Below are positions 38,533 to 51,336 of a stretch of 64,000 bases of DNA, piece after piece. The stretch is from Tetrahymena elliotti 4EA. Taxonomy: Eukaryota; Ciliophora; Oligohymenophorea; Hymenostomatida; Tetrahymenidae. The translations under genes and the position numbers were made by a program. The stretch covers positions 129,131 through 193,130 of the forward strand of contig JH720372.1 of assembly GCA_000231825.2 (NCBI GenBank), in the 5' to 3' direction. Positions within the stretch are counted from its first letter, which is position 1. Each line of letters starts with the position of its first letter. The notes under the pieces were generated by a model. The model saw nothing but the letters and a program-made list of their open reading frames with translations, made no database searches and was not told the DNA's origin.

Positions 38533-41044
38533 TCAGAAAAGAACAACAATTTTTTCAAAAGCTGATCCAAGTTTATTCTTGACCAAGTCGTCTCTTAAAC
38601 CAGTTTGGTGGTCTTTATCAACTCCAACCTTGATCAAGGAGAGATCTAAATGTTATAATTGGTGCATTTGTCTGAAAGAGTTAACGATTTCTCTTGCTCC
38701 TTCCAATTTAATCTTATCATTGAAATTAAAGTTGACAACAACTTCACTTAATCTTTAGATTTTAGCAAGTCTCTTTACTATCTTGGCAGCAGCTCTAGTT
38801 TCAATGGGGTTTTGGTATAATTGGAAGTTAACTTATCTCAATAAAGTTAAGTCTTTCAAGCTTTGAGAAAGTTCAATAGCACTTGAGTTGTCCAATTCTT
38901 TTTTCATAAAATTATTTTTAATTTAATTAATGATTTGGTTTTTTAATTATTTTAAAGATTTTTACCAGTGTAACCAAGATCTAAGGTAAGGTGAGTTAAG
39001 TTGGAGAGTTATCTGATGGCACGGACAAGAGAGATTTATGAGTCTTATGTGAGACTATTTTTAGAAAGAGAGAATCCTCCAAAGCTAACATTTAAGTGAG
39101 TTAAGCTTGATGCAAAGTGAGAGAGAGATTAAGAAAGAGAGGAAACATCAGTGATCTTATTGTATTTAGCATCAAAAGTAAGTTTCTTTAAATTGCTAAG
39201 GACACCAAAATGAGCTACTAAGTTTTGAACTGAAGATGAGGTCAAGTCATTCATTCCAATTTCAAAGTGTAAGCTTTCCAATTTAGTTAAATGGGAAATT
39301 TAAGCACCCAATTGAGTAGAAAATTCATCTCCAAGCTTGTTTCCATAAACATTAATGTGGAGATGAGTTAATCCAGTCAATACAGATAAAGCTTGAGTAA
39401 TTTCAAAGACATTTTAGGTATTGGTCTAATATTCATAAAAATACAAATGATTTTAATTTTAAAATTATTTAATTACATGGTTGTTTTCTAAAATGATGGT
39501 TAAGTGTCTTAAGTTAGTAAGAGTGGCAAGATCAGAACCAATCTTTTTAGCTTCTTATTGGGTAAGAACCTTTTTAGAGAAGTTAAGAACAAGTTCAGTG
39601 TCTTCTTTGATCATTTGATTAGTAATCAAGGAGACTTCTTGAGGAACTTGAATGTTCAAAACTATACCTTGAGTGTGTTCATATATGTTTGAGAAACATC
39701 CGCTTTGGCTCTTGACCTTTTCAATCAGTTCTTTCAAGCCATTAGTCCAAATATCTAAAATTTGATCCTTGGAGTTGAAGGTAGGTTGATTTTCAGACAA
39801 TTTTTCAATCTTTTCTCTGTAGTAATCCTCAGTTCTCTTACCTTTTTTTTCAAAAAATAAATTTATTTTATACAAATTTCATTTGAATTAAAAGTATTTT
39901 ATTTAATTACCAATTGTGCGAATTTCAACAGATGCATTATTCCAAGCTTCCTTTTAATGGACGGTTTAAGCAAGATAGCTTTCAATCTTATTGATGTCTT
40001 CTTCAGCAGAAACCTTATCTCTGATTTCAGAGAACTTGGGGATATTAGCTTCTTGTTCATTGTCAATCTTGATTTCCTATTCAAATCTGTTAAAGAAGTT
40101 TCTGAAGATGGACTTTTAGCTTTCTAGTACGCCTCTTAATTCTGAAACCTTGAATATTATTTGTTAAAATATTTTAATTTAAAAAAAAATGTGAAAATTT
40201 TTAAATTGATTTTCTGAAAAATAAATTTTACCATTTCATTGCATTTTTCTTGATATTGGTTCTACAATTCAGCAGAAAGGGCAGACTAAGTTATTATAAA
40301 GCAAATTTAAATTAGTTTTTCTATTTAATTTTTTCTTAAAATTTACAATATGGTTCTTTTCTTAATCGATGTGACTTTCAAATTGGCTAACTTTAGTCTT
40401 CTTAGCTTCAGCAACTAAAAGAGCTTCAGCGGTAGGAGGAACACTTTAATTTAATATAGAATTATGTAAATAATTTGAAATTTAAAGTAGCATTTTTTGT
40501 ATAGAAAGATTATTTTAAATCAAGGACATTTGTTTAGACACAATTTTACTTCAAATCATAAATAAATTTTTTTTTCTTACTTAATTCCTGAAGTAGTAGC
40601 AATATTTTAAACGAATTCTTCATAGGTGACCATGTTAGTATTATTCTTGTTGAGACCCAAAGAGATACATTTAGCACATAAGAAGCTCTTTGTTTCAGGT
40701 TAGAAATCAGGGCAAACAAGGAAAATGGGTAACTTAAAAATTTAAATAGTTAAATATTAATTTTATTATGAGCTAAGCAAAATTAAATAAATGTCTTTCA
40801 TAAAATATTTTGAAACAATTATGTAAAAAATCTAAATTTTTTTTAGATTCCTACTATGTTTGCAAAATAAAGTAGAATGATGAAAGTAATCACCCATCCA
40901 TCATCAAATCAAAATGGTAGAAAAAAATTTGGGTAGAAAACTGATAATAAAAATTAATGGAGTTTGTAAATGCAATAAAATCATTGTATTAACCTTGTGA
41001 TCAGCACAACGAAGTTAAGGGAAATCAGGATGATTCTATTCCAT
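38533..41044 (-). CDS. B-box-like zinc, coiled-coil and leucine-rich-repeat protein
   Basis: Eight exons: 41044-40994, 40732-40581, 40443-40347, 40285-40232, 40148-39911, 39841-39477, 39425-38966 and 38897-38533 (1782 nt, 593 aa; all phases close). Residues 10-45 have C13-x2-H16, C24 and C36-x2-C39, a B-box-like zinc pattern. Residues ~60-280 are helical and charged (coiled coil). The C-terminal half is irregular LRRs (NLRHLTIILENN; GLTHLHINVYGNKLGD; NLTHLTLDLGYTG; LQHLDLSLIKVG). The layout recalls TRIM/B-box plus LRR scaffolds, but no RING is seen. Codon use is strongly biased to C/G-ending codons (CTT, GCC, AAG, TTC), unlike neighbours, which suggests high expression. Function unknown. Confidence 0.88.
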
Positions 41045-42065
41045 TTATTTATTGTTATTATTGTTGTTGTTTTTGATAGATTGATTGTTATATTATAATT
41101 CTAAAAGAGTTTGATCTTTGTTTGTTTCTCTTTTCTTATTCTTCTTTTTTGCTTTAATTAGGATTTCTTTCTATCTATCAAAATTGCATGTCATATCTTT
41201 TTAATGTAAAATCCCTTTTATTTCAAAATTATCCAATCAAAACATAGATTTTCTTCAAAAATCTTTTTCCCGCTTGCATCTACTTATTTGTTTTTAATTC
41301 ACTAATCTATTCGAAACCTCAACCGAGCCTATTTTTTTTCCCCAAAAACACCCTTAAATAGTTTTGATTTTTTAAATTATTTCTATTCATTATTAGGAGA
41401 AAATTCTATTGCAAGAATACATTTTTTTTTAAATTTCAAATTAACAAGTGATGTAATTTTCTTTCATTTTTCAAATTAATTTACACAGCCATATTGGTAA
41501 GCAAGATGTTAATTATTAAGATCATTATTTCCTTGATTCTTTAAATAATACAAAATATATAAAATGATAAAAAATATTTTAGAATTGTAAAAATGATATT
41601 TAATAATTATCAAAATATCAAGTAAATTTAAATTATGTTTAATCTCAAAAATAAAGTGAAATATTTTTCTTTCTCAATAAAATAATATTGGGAGACTATT
41701 TTAATTTAAATTATTCAGTTAAAGTTAATTGATAAAGATTTATACTAACTAAAAACAATACATCCCTTTTTAGGCCAGCCAGTCTATTTTATTTGAAGAT
41801 TTTCATATAGGAGATTGGTAAAAAATATTTAATGAATAAGAAAAAATGAAATTTTTATTAAATTTCAAAACAAAAAAATAAAGTGTAATTTTTTTTTCAT
41901 TTAATTGAATTAAAGTGATAAACTAAAATGCTAGAAATTAGAAATTAAATTAGTAAAAATCTAATTTTAATTGATAAACAAACTTAAATAGAAATTTTTT
42001 TAATTTTGCAAAGTTAATTAATTTACTAATAGAACATATACTATAGTCATTTTATTATGCAAGAT
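41045..42065. other. intergenic between the two LRR genes
   Basis: 1 kb of AT-rich DNA holding the promoter of the first LRR gene and the 3' end of the second. No array of the kind seen at 37981 is visible here, and no exon or RNA gene is supported. Confidence 0.5.
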
Positions 42066-45000
42066 TCAGTAGTTTGAATAATCTAAATGAACTAATCTTT
42101 TGGTTTTATAAAGTTTTCCCATCAGTTAGCTTTAACTGTAATAAATTCTATTAATTAATTAATCAATTTATGAATTTGTTAAATTTTTAAAAATTGAAAC
42201 TTAAAAATTAATAAAATGAAAAAGAAAAACAAAAAATTTGAAAAATGAAAATATCTAATAAAAATTCATAATATAAAGGTAATAACTTTATTTATTTACT
42301 CAAGTTCAAGAGTCAAAGTTAACAGCTTAGAACATTTCGTTATACCAGATGCCAGTATTTAAGCATTCATCTCACCAAATTTATTTGAACTTTTAAAAAT
42401 AAATAAAAAAGAAATACTAAATGTATGAAAAAATAATGAAAATTATTTAAAAATTAAATATTTGAAAATTAATTTGTCTTTCTCAAATTAAAATTAAATA
42501 CTAATTTGTAAAATAAATGAAAATTTTTTAAAAATATACTATTTTTTCTAGAGTATGATAGTCAAATTCTGCAAATTTGAAAATTTTACTAGCTCAGATG
42601 CCAATCCTTATGCACCTATCTCACTTAAATCTATTGAACTTTTAAAAAATAAAAAAATAATTATAGAAATACCTAATAAAGAGAAAGCAATAAAAATGTG
42701 AATCCTGTGTGAAAAAAGAAATAAAAAGCTTATGAGTGAATCAAAAAAATTAAAATTTAAAAAAGGCCTCAATTTTTCACTAATCCATACATAATAAATA
42801 ACCAGAAATTTATTTTTACCAAAGGCTGAGAGATAAAGTTTATAGATTAATACATTTTGATAAGTTAGATGCCATTACTTGTATACCCATATCACCTATG
42901 CTATTTGAACTTTTCAAAAATTACAAAAATAAAAACTAATTAATATTAAAGAATAAGAATTCAATAAAAAACAACTAAAGAGTAAAATATTATTTCAGCT
43001 AGTTATTTCAAAATTCTAGAAATAATTTATTCCCCAAATTAATATTGAAAAAAATAACTATTATTACGAGAGATGTAGATTTAGTGATTAGAGGAGAGAA
43101 CATTTTACTAACTCAGATGTTATTCCTTATAAACCAATATCACTTATTTTATTAAATCTTTTGAAAATTTATAAAAATAATGATGATAGAAATATTTAAA
43201 AATGAGAAATTTATAAAAATAAATTGAATTTTATTTTATAACATTAAAAAACTCATATAAAATAAATCAAATCTAATAATTCAAATAACAGAGATTTTGT
43301 TTTTTAGTATATTAACATTAATATTGTCAGAAGAATTATATTTACGAGAGGTTAAGAGTCAAAGTTTTGAGATACAAAAATTTTGTAAACTAAAATCCCA
43401 TTCCTTAATAACCAAGATCACCAACATTATTGAGTCTTTTTCAAAATTTTTTAAATAAAAATTAAAAAAAGAAATATTAAAAAATTAAAAGCCAAGAAAA
43501 AAATTTTATTCACAAAATAGAGGATTTACTCCTCTACTCTTTACTAATTTAAAATAAACATTTAAAACATTATTTTTACGGGAGTTCAAAAGTCAAAGTT
43601 TAGATATTAGAACATTTTGCTAGTTCTAATGCCATTCCTTAAGAGCCAATATCTCCAATTTTATTCTATCTTTTAATATTTTACAAATGTAAAAAAATGA
43701 GAAAGCAAAAGATATTTTAGTATAAATTAAAAAAAATAAATAACTTATCAGTAGAAAGAATATTAAGTAAATCAAATGAGTTATTCTTTTTTAATATAAT
43801 GATTCACTTTTTTTATTTTTGAAAACAAAATTTTTACTAGAGGTTAAGAGACAAAGTTTAGAGATTAGAACATTTTGCTAATTCAGATGCCATTAATTAT
43901 GAGCCAATTTCACCAATACTATTTGAACTTTTAAAAATTTAAATAGAAAAAAGAAATAGTTAACTAATAATAAGTTAATGAGCAAAAATTTTCAGTCGAA
44001 TTAAAAAAAATAAATTAAAATCATTAAGAAAAAATGAGTAACCCAAATTAGACTTTATTTTTTGGTAAATTCATAATTTTTATTTAAACTTAAAATACAA
44101 TTTTTACTAGAGTATAAGCTTCAAATGTTAGAGATAAGTGAACTTTGCAATATTAGATGCTAACCCTTATACCCCATCTTAACCAATCTCATTTGAACTT
44201 TTCGAAATGATAAAAATATTTCCATAAAAAACACTTAAAGTGTGAAAAAACAATTAAGATGATGAATTAATTAATAATAAGAAAGAAAAAAAATTCCAGC
44301 AAAATTGATAAAATAGAGAGAGAAATTTTTTATTCATAAATAAATTCATTATTAAAATAGAAAATATTATTTTTACGAGAGGTCAAGAGTTAATGATTAA
44401 AGATAAGAACATTTTGATAGCTCAGATGCCATTGCTTATGTACTAATATCACCAATTTTATTATATCTTTTTAAAAATTATAAATTAATAACAGAATATA
44501 AAAATACCTACAAAATTAAAAGAAAGTAACAATATTAATAAAAATCAGATTAATCAACATGATTTGTTCATAAAGAAGAGATTTTGCTTATTCAAAAACT
44601 CTAATTAATATTTAAAAATTAATTTACAAGAGGTTAAGAGATAAAGTTTAGAGATTTGAACATTTTGCTAATTTAGATGCCATTTCTGATACTCCTACTC
44701 CACCAATATTATTGTACCTTTAAAAATATGTTAAAAAATTCAAATTAAATGATGAAATATTTCAGAATGAGAAAACTAATTAATAATGAAATGTGTGTGA
44801 ATTTAATTAGAAAAATAAATTTAAATTTTTTTATCAAAAGATTTCTTCACAAATTTAACAATTGGTTTCCTTTATTCATAATTGATGTTGAAAAAACTAT
44901 TTATTTTACGAGAGACCAAGATTTAGATTTTAGAGATTATAGCATTTTGCTAATCCAGATGCCAGTATGTATGCTCCTGTCTTACCAATATTATTACATC

Positions 45001-46328
45001 TTTTAAAAATATCAAAATTATAAACTGGACTAGTAAGAGAGAAGTAAAAAATTAAAAAATTTTTTTAATTTAAATTTAATTTAACACAAATCCAAATTAT
45101 TCAAAAACAAAATAAAAGCTTTATATTCATGAATTGATAATTTAAAACAACTATTTTTACTAGAAGTTAATAGACAAAGATTTAAGATTAGTAAATTTTG
45201 CTAAATAAGATTCCATTCCTAAAATACCATCTTAACCAATATCATTTGAACTGTTTTAAAAAAAATTAACTAAATAAAAATTTTAAAGAATGAGTAAAAA
45301 TAATTAAGATTTTTATATAATTTAAAAAATTAACAAATAACTAATGTGATGAGCAATAAAACCAAAATTTAATTATTTAAGATTCGTAGTTATAATTGAA
45401 AACAATATTTTTACGAAAGGTTGAGACTTAAAGTTTAGAGATTAGAAAATTTTGTTATCTCTGATACCAATTTTTGTGCTCCAGCTCCATTAATTTTATT
45501 CTATCTTTTAAAAAATGGTAAAAGCAAAAATTAGATATCGAATAAATCATTAAAGAATAAGAAAACAATAAAAAACCAATTTAATTTCAAAAAGTAAATA
45601 AAAAACGAATTAACTAAATATTAAATACATTTAAATTAATTGCTTATAAAAAAATAGAGCCTTTATTTAATAATTAAATATGAAAATAATATTTATACTA
45701 AATGCTAAGCCAAAGATTTTATAGGTTCAAGCATTTCACTAAACTGGATGCCAATCCTTATGAGCCCTATTCACCAATTTTATTTCCCCTTTTAAAAAGT
45801 TAAAAAAATAAAAATTTTTAAGAATGAAAAATCAAATAATAAACAAAAACTAACTAAATTAAATTGAAATTTTTTGTTTTTACGATATATCAAGTCTCAG
45901 AGATTAAAGATTAGAACAGTTTGAAAGCTTCTATGCTAAATTTAATGCTTAAGCATCATGAAAATTACTTTAACTTTTAAAAGATTTAAATTGAATAAAT
46001 AAAAAAATGAAAAGATAATAAATAATAGATCAAGGTATCAGATTTAAATACAAATCAGCTCTTCATAAAATAGAAGCTTTATTTATTAAATAATCGATAA
46101 TCCAATTAAAAGAACTACTTTCATCAAAGGTCAAAAATCAAATTAGATATTAGAGTAAAATAAAAAAAATAAATAAATTTACCTTAATTCAATCTCAAGA
46201 TTTAAATATGAAGATAAATTAGATTATTCTAACTTTAAATTATGAAATATTAAAATTTAAATCAGTATCTAAAGATATTAAATTACATTATCAATGTCTA
46301 CGTAATATGTTTTATTCTGTAAAAGCAT
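42066..46328 (-). CDS. leucine-rich-repeat protein encoded as one LRR per exon (15 LRR exons)
   Basis: Seventeen exons. Exon 1 is 46328-46183. LRR exons: 45973-45884, 45788-45699, 45504-45415, 45250-45161, 44999-44910, 44717-44628, 44466-44377, 44197-44108, 43927-43838, 43669-43580, 43435-43346, 43157-43068, 42909-42820, 42638-42540 and 42389-42300. The terminal exon is 42135-42066. They total 1575 nt, 524 aa. Fourteen LRR exons are exactly 90 nt and one is 99. Each starts on the third base of a codon and ends after two bases, so all introns are phase 2. Each encodes a 30-residue repeat close to SNKIGDIGSQGMASELAKCS plus NLQTLTLDL. Introns are mostly ~145-195 nt and diverged. No other domain or signal peptide is seen. 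Presumably a cytosolic binding scaffold. Confidence 0.9.
42300..45973. repeat. array of 15 homologous 90-nt exons at ~185-285-bp spacing
   Basis: A ~100-bp core recurs on the plus strand as ACGAGAGGTCAAGAGTCAAA, then GATTAGAACATTTTGCTAA and CAGATGCCATTCCTTATGAG. Start-to-start spacings run from about 185 to 284 bp. Conservation is confined to the exon and its splice sites: a TTTTAAAAG-type acceptor and a GTAAAAAT-type donor. The introns between them have diverged. This fits duplication of an exon-plus-intron unit followed by selection on exons only. Confidence 0.85.
46115..46160 (-). pseudogene. relic LRR exon fragment within intron 1
   Basis: On the minus strand this resembles the 3' half of an LRR exon (CTAATATCTAATTTGATTTTTGACC against the consensus CTAATCTCTAAACTTTGACTCTTGACC). 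It contains an in-frame TGA, lacks the GTAAAAA donor and lacks the 5' half. It sits about 150 bp before the first intact LRR exon, at the spacing expected for a lost sixteenth unit. Confidence 0.5.
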
Positions 46329-47254
46329 TTATTTATTTTTCTAATTTTCAAATAAACAAATTCAATACTATTAAATTAATCTACATATATAATTCTCAAC
46401 ATATTAATTACTTTTTTAGTACTTTAAATCAAAAAATAATTAAAACTTATTTTGATTGAATTTTATTAATTTTTTTATAGATGTTCTTGGTTATACAATT
46501 TAGTATTTGAAAAAATATTTGAGAATATTTGATATCTATTTAGTAAAGTATTTATTTATTTAAAAAACAAGATTATTACTTGTAACTCAGTATTATTGTA
46601 TATTTTATAGTTTACTATTGATATACTTTACTATTTTCATCCATCAAATATTAGACAAATATTTCAATGCGTTAAAACTCAAATATGAAATTCAATATAC
46701 CAAAAAATTCTGAATGCCAATGAAATAAAACTTTTATCATTTTAAATTAATTTTGTTAAGAAGTCAATAGATTTCTCATTTTATTAAATTTGTTTTTATA
46801 AAACTTAATAAAACTTTTTTCAATTTATTTTAGCTTTAAATATTAAAAACTAAAAAAGAGAATTTATTAAGAGGATTTTAATTTTAAAGTAGAAATAAGG
46901 TTAATTTATTTGATATTTATTATGTTTGCTTGTATTCAAAATTTACTTATTTTCTATACTCCTTCAATAAAGCATATCAAACAATAAATTTCTTGTTTAA
47001 ATGTTTTATTCTTTCTGAAGATAACAAAATATGTTGTATAAACTCATAAAAAGAATAATTTAGAGCTAATATTTATGAGTAATAAATATCCAAATAATGA
47101 AATAAGTGAGTAGAGATAATTTTTAATTATGTAGATTTGCATAAATAGCTAAATTCACGCAACAATATTTGAAATCAATTTTTATCTAGTAAAATTGATT
47201 AAAATTAAAAAAATAGAAGTAAATAAATACAAACCAAAAATACAACTAATAAAA
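46329..47254. other. divergent intergenic (LRR gene / Na+/H+ exchanger)
   Basis: A 0.9-kb AT-rich divergent promoter region. No exon, repeat or RNA gene is recognisable. Confidence 0.5.
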
Positions 47255-50200
47255 ATGATTGACTAGTTAGGAATATCTTTAATGATAATATCTGCAATAC
47301 TTGTTGTTTAGTCTGTAGTTGGTAGTTTTTTTGTTTACAAAAAGATACGTATGATTCATGAATCTGGGGTTGCTATTTTTCTTGGAATGCTTTTATCAGC
47401 GATATGCAAATTTTGCTTTAATTACACTTTAAAGCTTAACAAACAAGTTTTTTTATATGGATTTTTACCTGTCATAGTTTTTGCAGAAGGTTTTTCTTTA
47501 AAAAAGAGGCATTTCTTTAAGAATATGATGCCAATCATAATATATGGGTTATTGGGAACAATTATTACTATGGCAACTACAGCTATTCTTACATAAGTAG
47601 TAACAGAGAAAGAACTAATCTATGTTTAAACTAATAGCAAAGAAGATGATGATACTGATTCATCATATCCTATTTAATTTATGCCTAAAGAAATCCTACT
47701 TTTTGCTTCTGCTTTAAGCTCCAAAGATAGTTTCATGGCAAGCACAATGGTTGATCATCATAGTTTTCCAAGAATATTCCATATAATATTTGGAGAAGGT
47801 ATAATCAATGATGCAACAACTCTGCTTCTATATAATAGCTTTGAATAATTAGTAGATGATGAAAAAACAATATAATTTAATATACTACCAAATATTCTAT
47901 TGAATTTCATTAAAAGTCTAGGTATCAGCCTATTAGTAGGTAAATATTATATCATTAATATTGATTAAAAAATTTAATTCTTTTACTATCATCATCATTT
48001 TTCTTAAAGTTAATAAAGGCTATAAATTTTGAGTAATCAGTCTATTTTAAATACCAAAAAATATCTATTAATGCAATTAAATACATAATTTAATTTATTT
48101 GCATAGATATCAAGTCACATCATCTAATTTCTCAAAATTTTAATAAGTCTAAAACAATTAAATGATTTTGATTAAAATAAGCAGATTTTTTGAGAGGAAT
48201 TAATTTTTTTTTCAAAACTCAAATTAACAACGAACTATTTTATTTTTTACAACAAATTTAACAATATCAAATTTTTAGTTATTTGTTTCCAGATTTGAGA
48301 ATGCTCAAAATCAACTTTTATTTCATTTATTAGTTTCTTATGTACAACTAACTAGTGATCCAACACATAAAGTTACAAACTTTAAAAATATTTGCCCAGG
48401 ATAAAATTAATTAATTTTGGCAATTTCAACAAAAATTAATTTGAAATTTTTCCAAAAATTTAGTTTTTGTAAAATATTCAGGCTGGTATATAGAATGAGT
48501 ATTATTCATATTTTTTTAGTGAAAAACTCAAAACAAGATAAATTTATTTCAAAAGTCTAAATAAAGATAATCACAATTTACATTTATCAAAAACAAAATT
48601 GGAGTAAGATTATATTTTTCTAAAATTAGATTCTATTTTGATTAATTAAATATAATATTAAGTATTATTAATATTCAAATTTATTTGCAAAATTTTAAAA
48701 AATAGAATTACATTCTCCATTTCCATAAAATTTCAAGAAAAATTAATTTATCAAACAAGCTATTAGTTTTTGTGAAATATTTAGACTTGATGGATGAGGC
48801 TTTATATTAAAGACATCAAAATATTTTTAATTTTAACAATTTTAATCAATAAAAAAAATGAAGAATATGTTCTATTAAACATCTATCCTATATAATGCTT
48901 AATAATTTATTAATATTTTTAACATATTATTACCCAATTTATTTAAAAATGGAGTTAATTTTATGAATTATTGTGACCTTTATCTATTAAATTGAACACA
49001 AAAAAAATGGATTTAAGTTTAAAAATGATTATAAAAAAGAAAATGAATTAATAAATTAATAATTAAATTATTATTAAAAGGGGTTTTTTTTGGAACTATT
49101 TGTAGCTTGATGTTGAAGCACTTAACATTTATATAGAAAACTGTAATTCATGAAGCTCTTATAATATTTTTTAGTGGATTTTGCAGCTATTCTTTGGTAG
49201 AATCTCTTCATTATTCAGGTGTTGTTTCTCTTTTGTTTTGTGGAATAGTTTGTGGACACTTTGCCTTTTACAATTTGTCTGAAAAAGGAATGATTTGCTG
49301 TAATTATACTTTTAATATTATTTCTAGTGGGGCAGAAAATTGTTTGTTTGCTTACATAGGATTTACAACATTCAATACATATGATTATGCTTGGAGTTAT
49401 ACATTTATTGCTTATGCTTTAGCTTTTTTGATTATTTCAAGGATATTAAGCGTGTTTGTGACAAGTCTAATTACTGATTTAATATTACGTTTATTTAAAA
49501 AAAGATATGATATAAGTTTTAGAAATTAGATTGTTCTTGCATTAACTGGAATGAGTAGAGGAGTTTTAGGATATATTCTTGTTTAAAGAATAGACACTTA
49601 GAACACTTAAGAAGAATTTTATTTAGTATTATAATCTACAGTAGTAGCTCTCACAGTATTAACTACTTTATTTTTTGGGCTCATTACACCCAAAATAGTC
49701 GACTGTTGTCTAAATAAACCTGAGTGTTTTAGGAATTCAAATACTCTTTAAAATATAAATGAAGAAATAGGTGAAAATAGATTAAGTAATCAAAGCAAAA
49801 AAGATGAAGAATAAGATCTACACAAAAATGAAAATGATAATTAAAACAAAGAAACCGAAGACAATTTTATTTCATAGAAGAATCTTTTGAAAAAGCAAGT
49901 CAAAGAATACTTACTTTATAAAAAACCTATTGACCAAAATTTTGTAAATAAACATATTTCATTAAGAATTCGTCAATTCTATATGTTGAGGCTTAAACCA
50001 ATTTTGATTAGAGACTATATTGAGAGATATGCAATCTTGTAATAATGTAAGATCTATTTTAAAAATGATAAATTTGATATTCGCCGTCCTGATGCAGAAT
50101 CTTTTGACTAGCTACTCCTCCATAAATCTCTAGAACAAAGAGCAGCCTCTATAAAATAAAATAGTTTGAATCAAAGCCCCAATAATAATGAGTAGGCTAA

Positions 50201-50321
50201 TGAAATAGTAATGAAAATTGAAGAAGATTTTGAAATTTAAGAAGAAGAGGATTAACTAGATGCTATGATTATAGATTCCTTCAAAGAATAGCAATCAAGT
50301 TTAAAAGAAAAAGAGAACTGA
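47255..50321 (+). CDS. Na+/H+ exchanger, CPA1/NHE-NHX type
   Basis: Exons 47255-47939 and 49081-50321 (phase 1; 1926 nt, 641 aa). The N-terminal ~430 residues are a polytopic exchanger core. Transport motif GEGIINDATTLLL has Asn185-Asp186, the Na+-binding ND pair of this family. Later motifs are GVVSLLFCGIVCGH, a CLFAYIGF helix (like NHE FVYIG) and NQIVLALTGMSRGVLGYIL, matching the family's GLRGA segment with substitutions. The C-terminal ~200 residues are hydrophilic, Q/N/E-rich and cytoplasmic. The family exchanges Na+ (or K+) for H+ at plasma or organelle membranes. The 1141-nt intron is the longest in the window and contains diverged repeats. The start is the first ATG, before TM1 (ISLMIISAILVVQSVV). 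Confidence 0.92.
48230..48860. repeat. diverged direct repeats inside the exchanger intron
   Basis: Segments near 48440-48495 (TTTAGTTTTTGTAAAATATTC) and 48760-48800 (TATTAGTTTTTGTGAAATAT) lie in similar contexts about 310 bp apart, each preceded by ATTTTTCC/ATTTCAAG-type blocks. They suggest the large intron grew by internal duplication. Confidence 0.4.
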
Positions 50322-51336
50322 CGGAATATTTATTTATTATTTTATTTAAATTTAACTTTATAAAATTTTAATTTAATTGCAAAATTAATATTAAGATTTA
50401 ACTCATATATCCTTACTTACTGTTCTAAATATTATTTATTTAAGAAAAGATAAATTCTTTTCAAACATTACAAAATCAATCAATATATTTAAACTTCTTT
50501 GCATTTTCTTTTTTATTTGATAAATTTTATAGTTTTGAAATATTTAAATTCTTTTTTATTTAATTTATTTTGATCTACTTTTTTTATGTTCTTTTACATT
50601 TTAAAAAGTGAAAATGAATCTGAAAGTTCATATTCTTCTATTTCAACTTCGGAATCTGAATAATTACAAAATGAATTAGAATAATTAGTTTCTGAATAGA
50701 ATATTCAAAAAAAAAGATACACACAATTATATAATAGCATATATTTTTAAACTGATAATTTGATAAAATATTTTTAAATTAAAATAATTAAATACATCAG
50801 AAATTTTTAGTTCACAAAATTCTCTTATTTTTCATTAAATTAACTAAATTATTAAATTCCATTTTAGATCAATTAATTTTAAATAAATAATGTTTTAATA
50901 TTTTTATAATATAGAATTAAATTCAATAATAGATCTATAAATTAAATTTAAAATAAATAATGTTTTAATATTTATATGAGAATGAATAGAATATTTCTTT
51001 TTAATTTAACTAAGCTGTAAAAAAAAAATAATAGATTTTATCAATACAATTTCCATATTTTTATAATTCAAAATGATTAAATCTCTCAATAAAATTATTT
51101 TGAACAACCCCAATGAAATTAACTTTCAAATAAATGAATCTAAGTTTATATGTAATTAATTTTCTTGATTGCTTTATATTTACATTAAATAGAAATTTTA
51201 ATAATTGATCAATTTTTAAAAAAATTAAGTTAAGCTTAAAGAAAGTTCAATGTGCATATTGAAGTGAATTAAAAATATAAAAATAATTTTGTTTGAAAAA
51301 AAATCTAATTATTTGATTTGGTCTTAGAATTAAAAA
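50322..51336. other. intergenic with a possible short acidic ORF
   Basis: Between the exchanger and MATE genes. At 50586 an ATG opens a frame reading MFFYILKSENESESSYSS then ISTSESEQLQNELEQLV, which has coding-like composition for about 58 codons (to ~50760) before dissolving into AT-rich DNA with no clear donor. Around 50874-50985 a ~75-bp segment (AAATAAATAATGTTTTAATA) is tandemly duplicated. Confidence 0.3.

Noticed and set aside
44749..45006. Plus-strand ORF of 85 codons spanning an LRR exon and intron
   Set aside because: It crosses the conserved splice sites of the minus-strand LRR exon at 44999-44910 and is not repeated in the other fourteen units.
42300..46160. The ~260-bp periodic array as a non-coding satellite or mobile element
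   Set aside because: The conserved cores are minus-strand exons with consistent length, phase and splice sites encoding LRRs, so the periodicity is genic.
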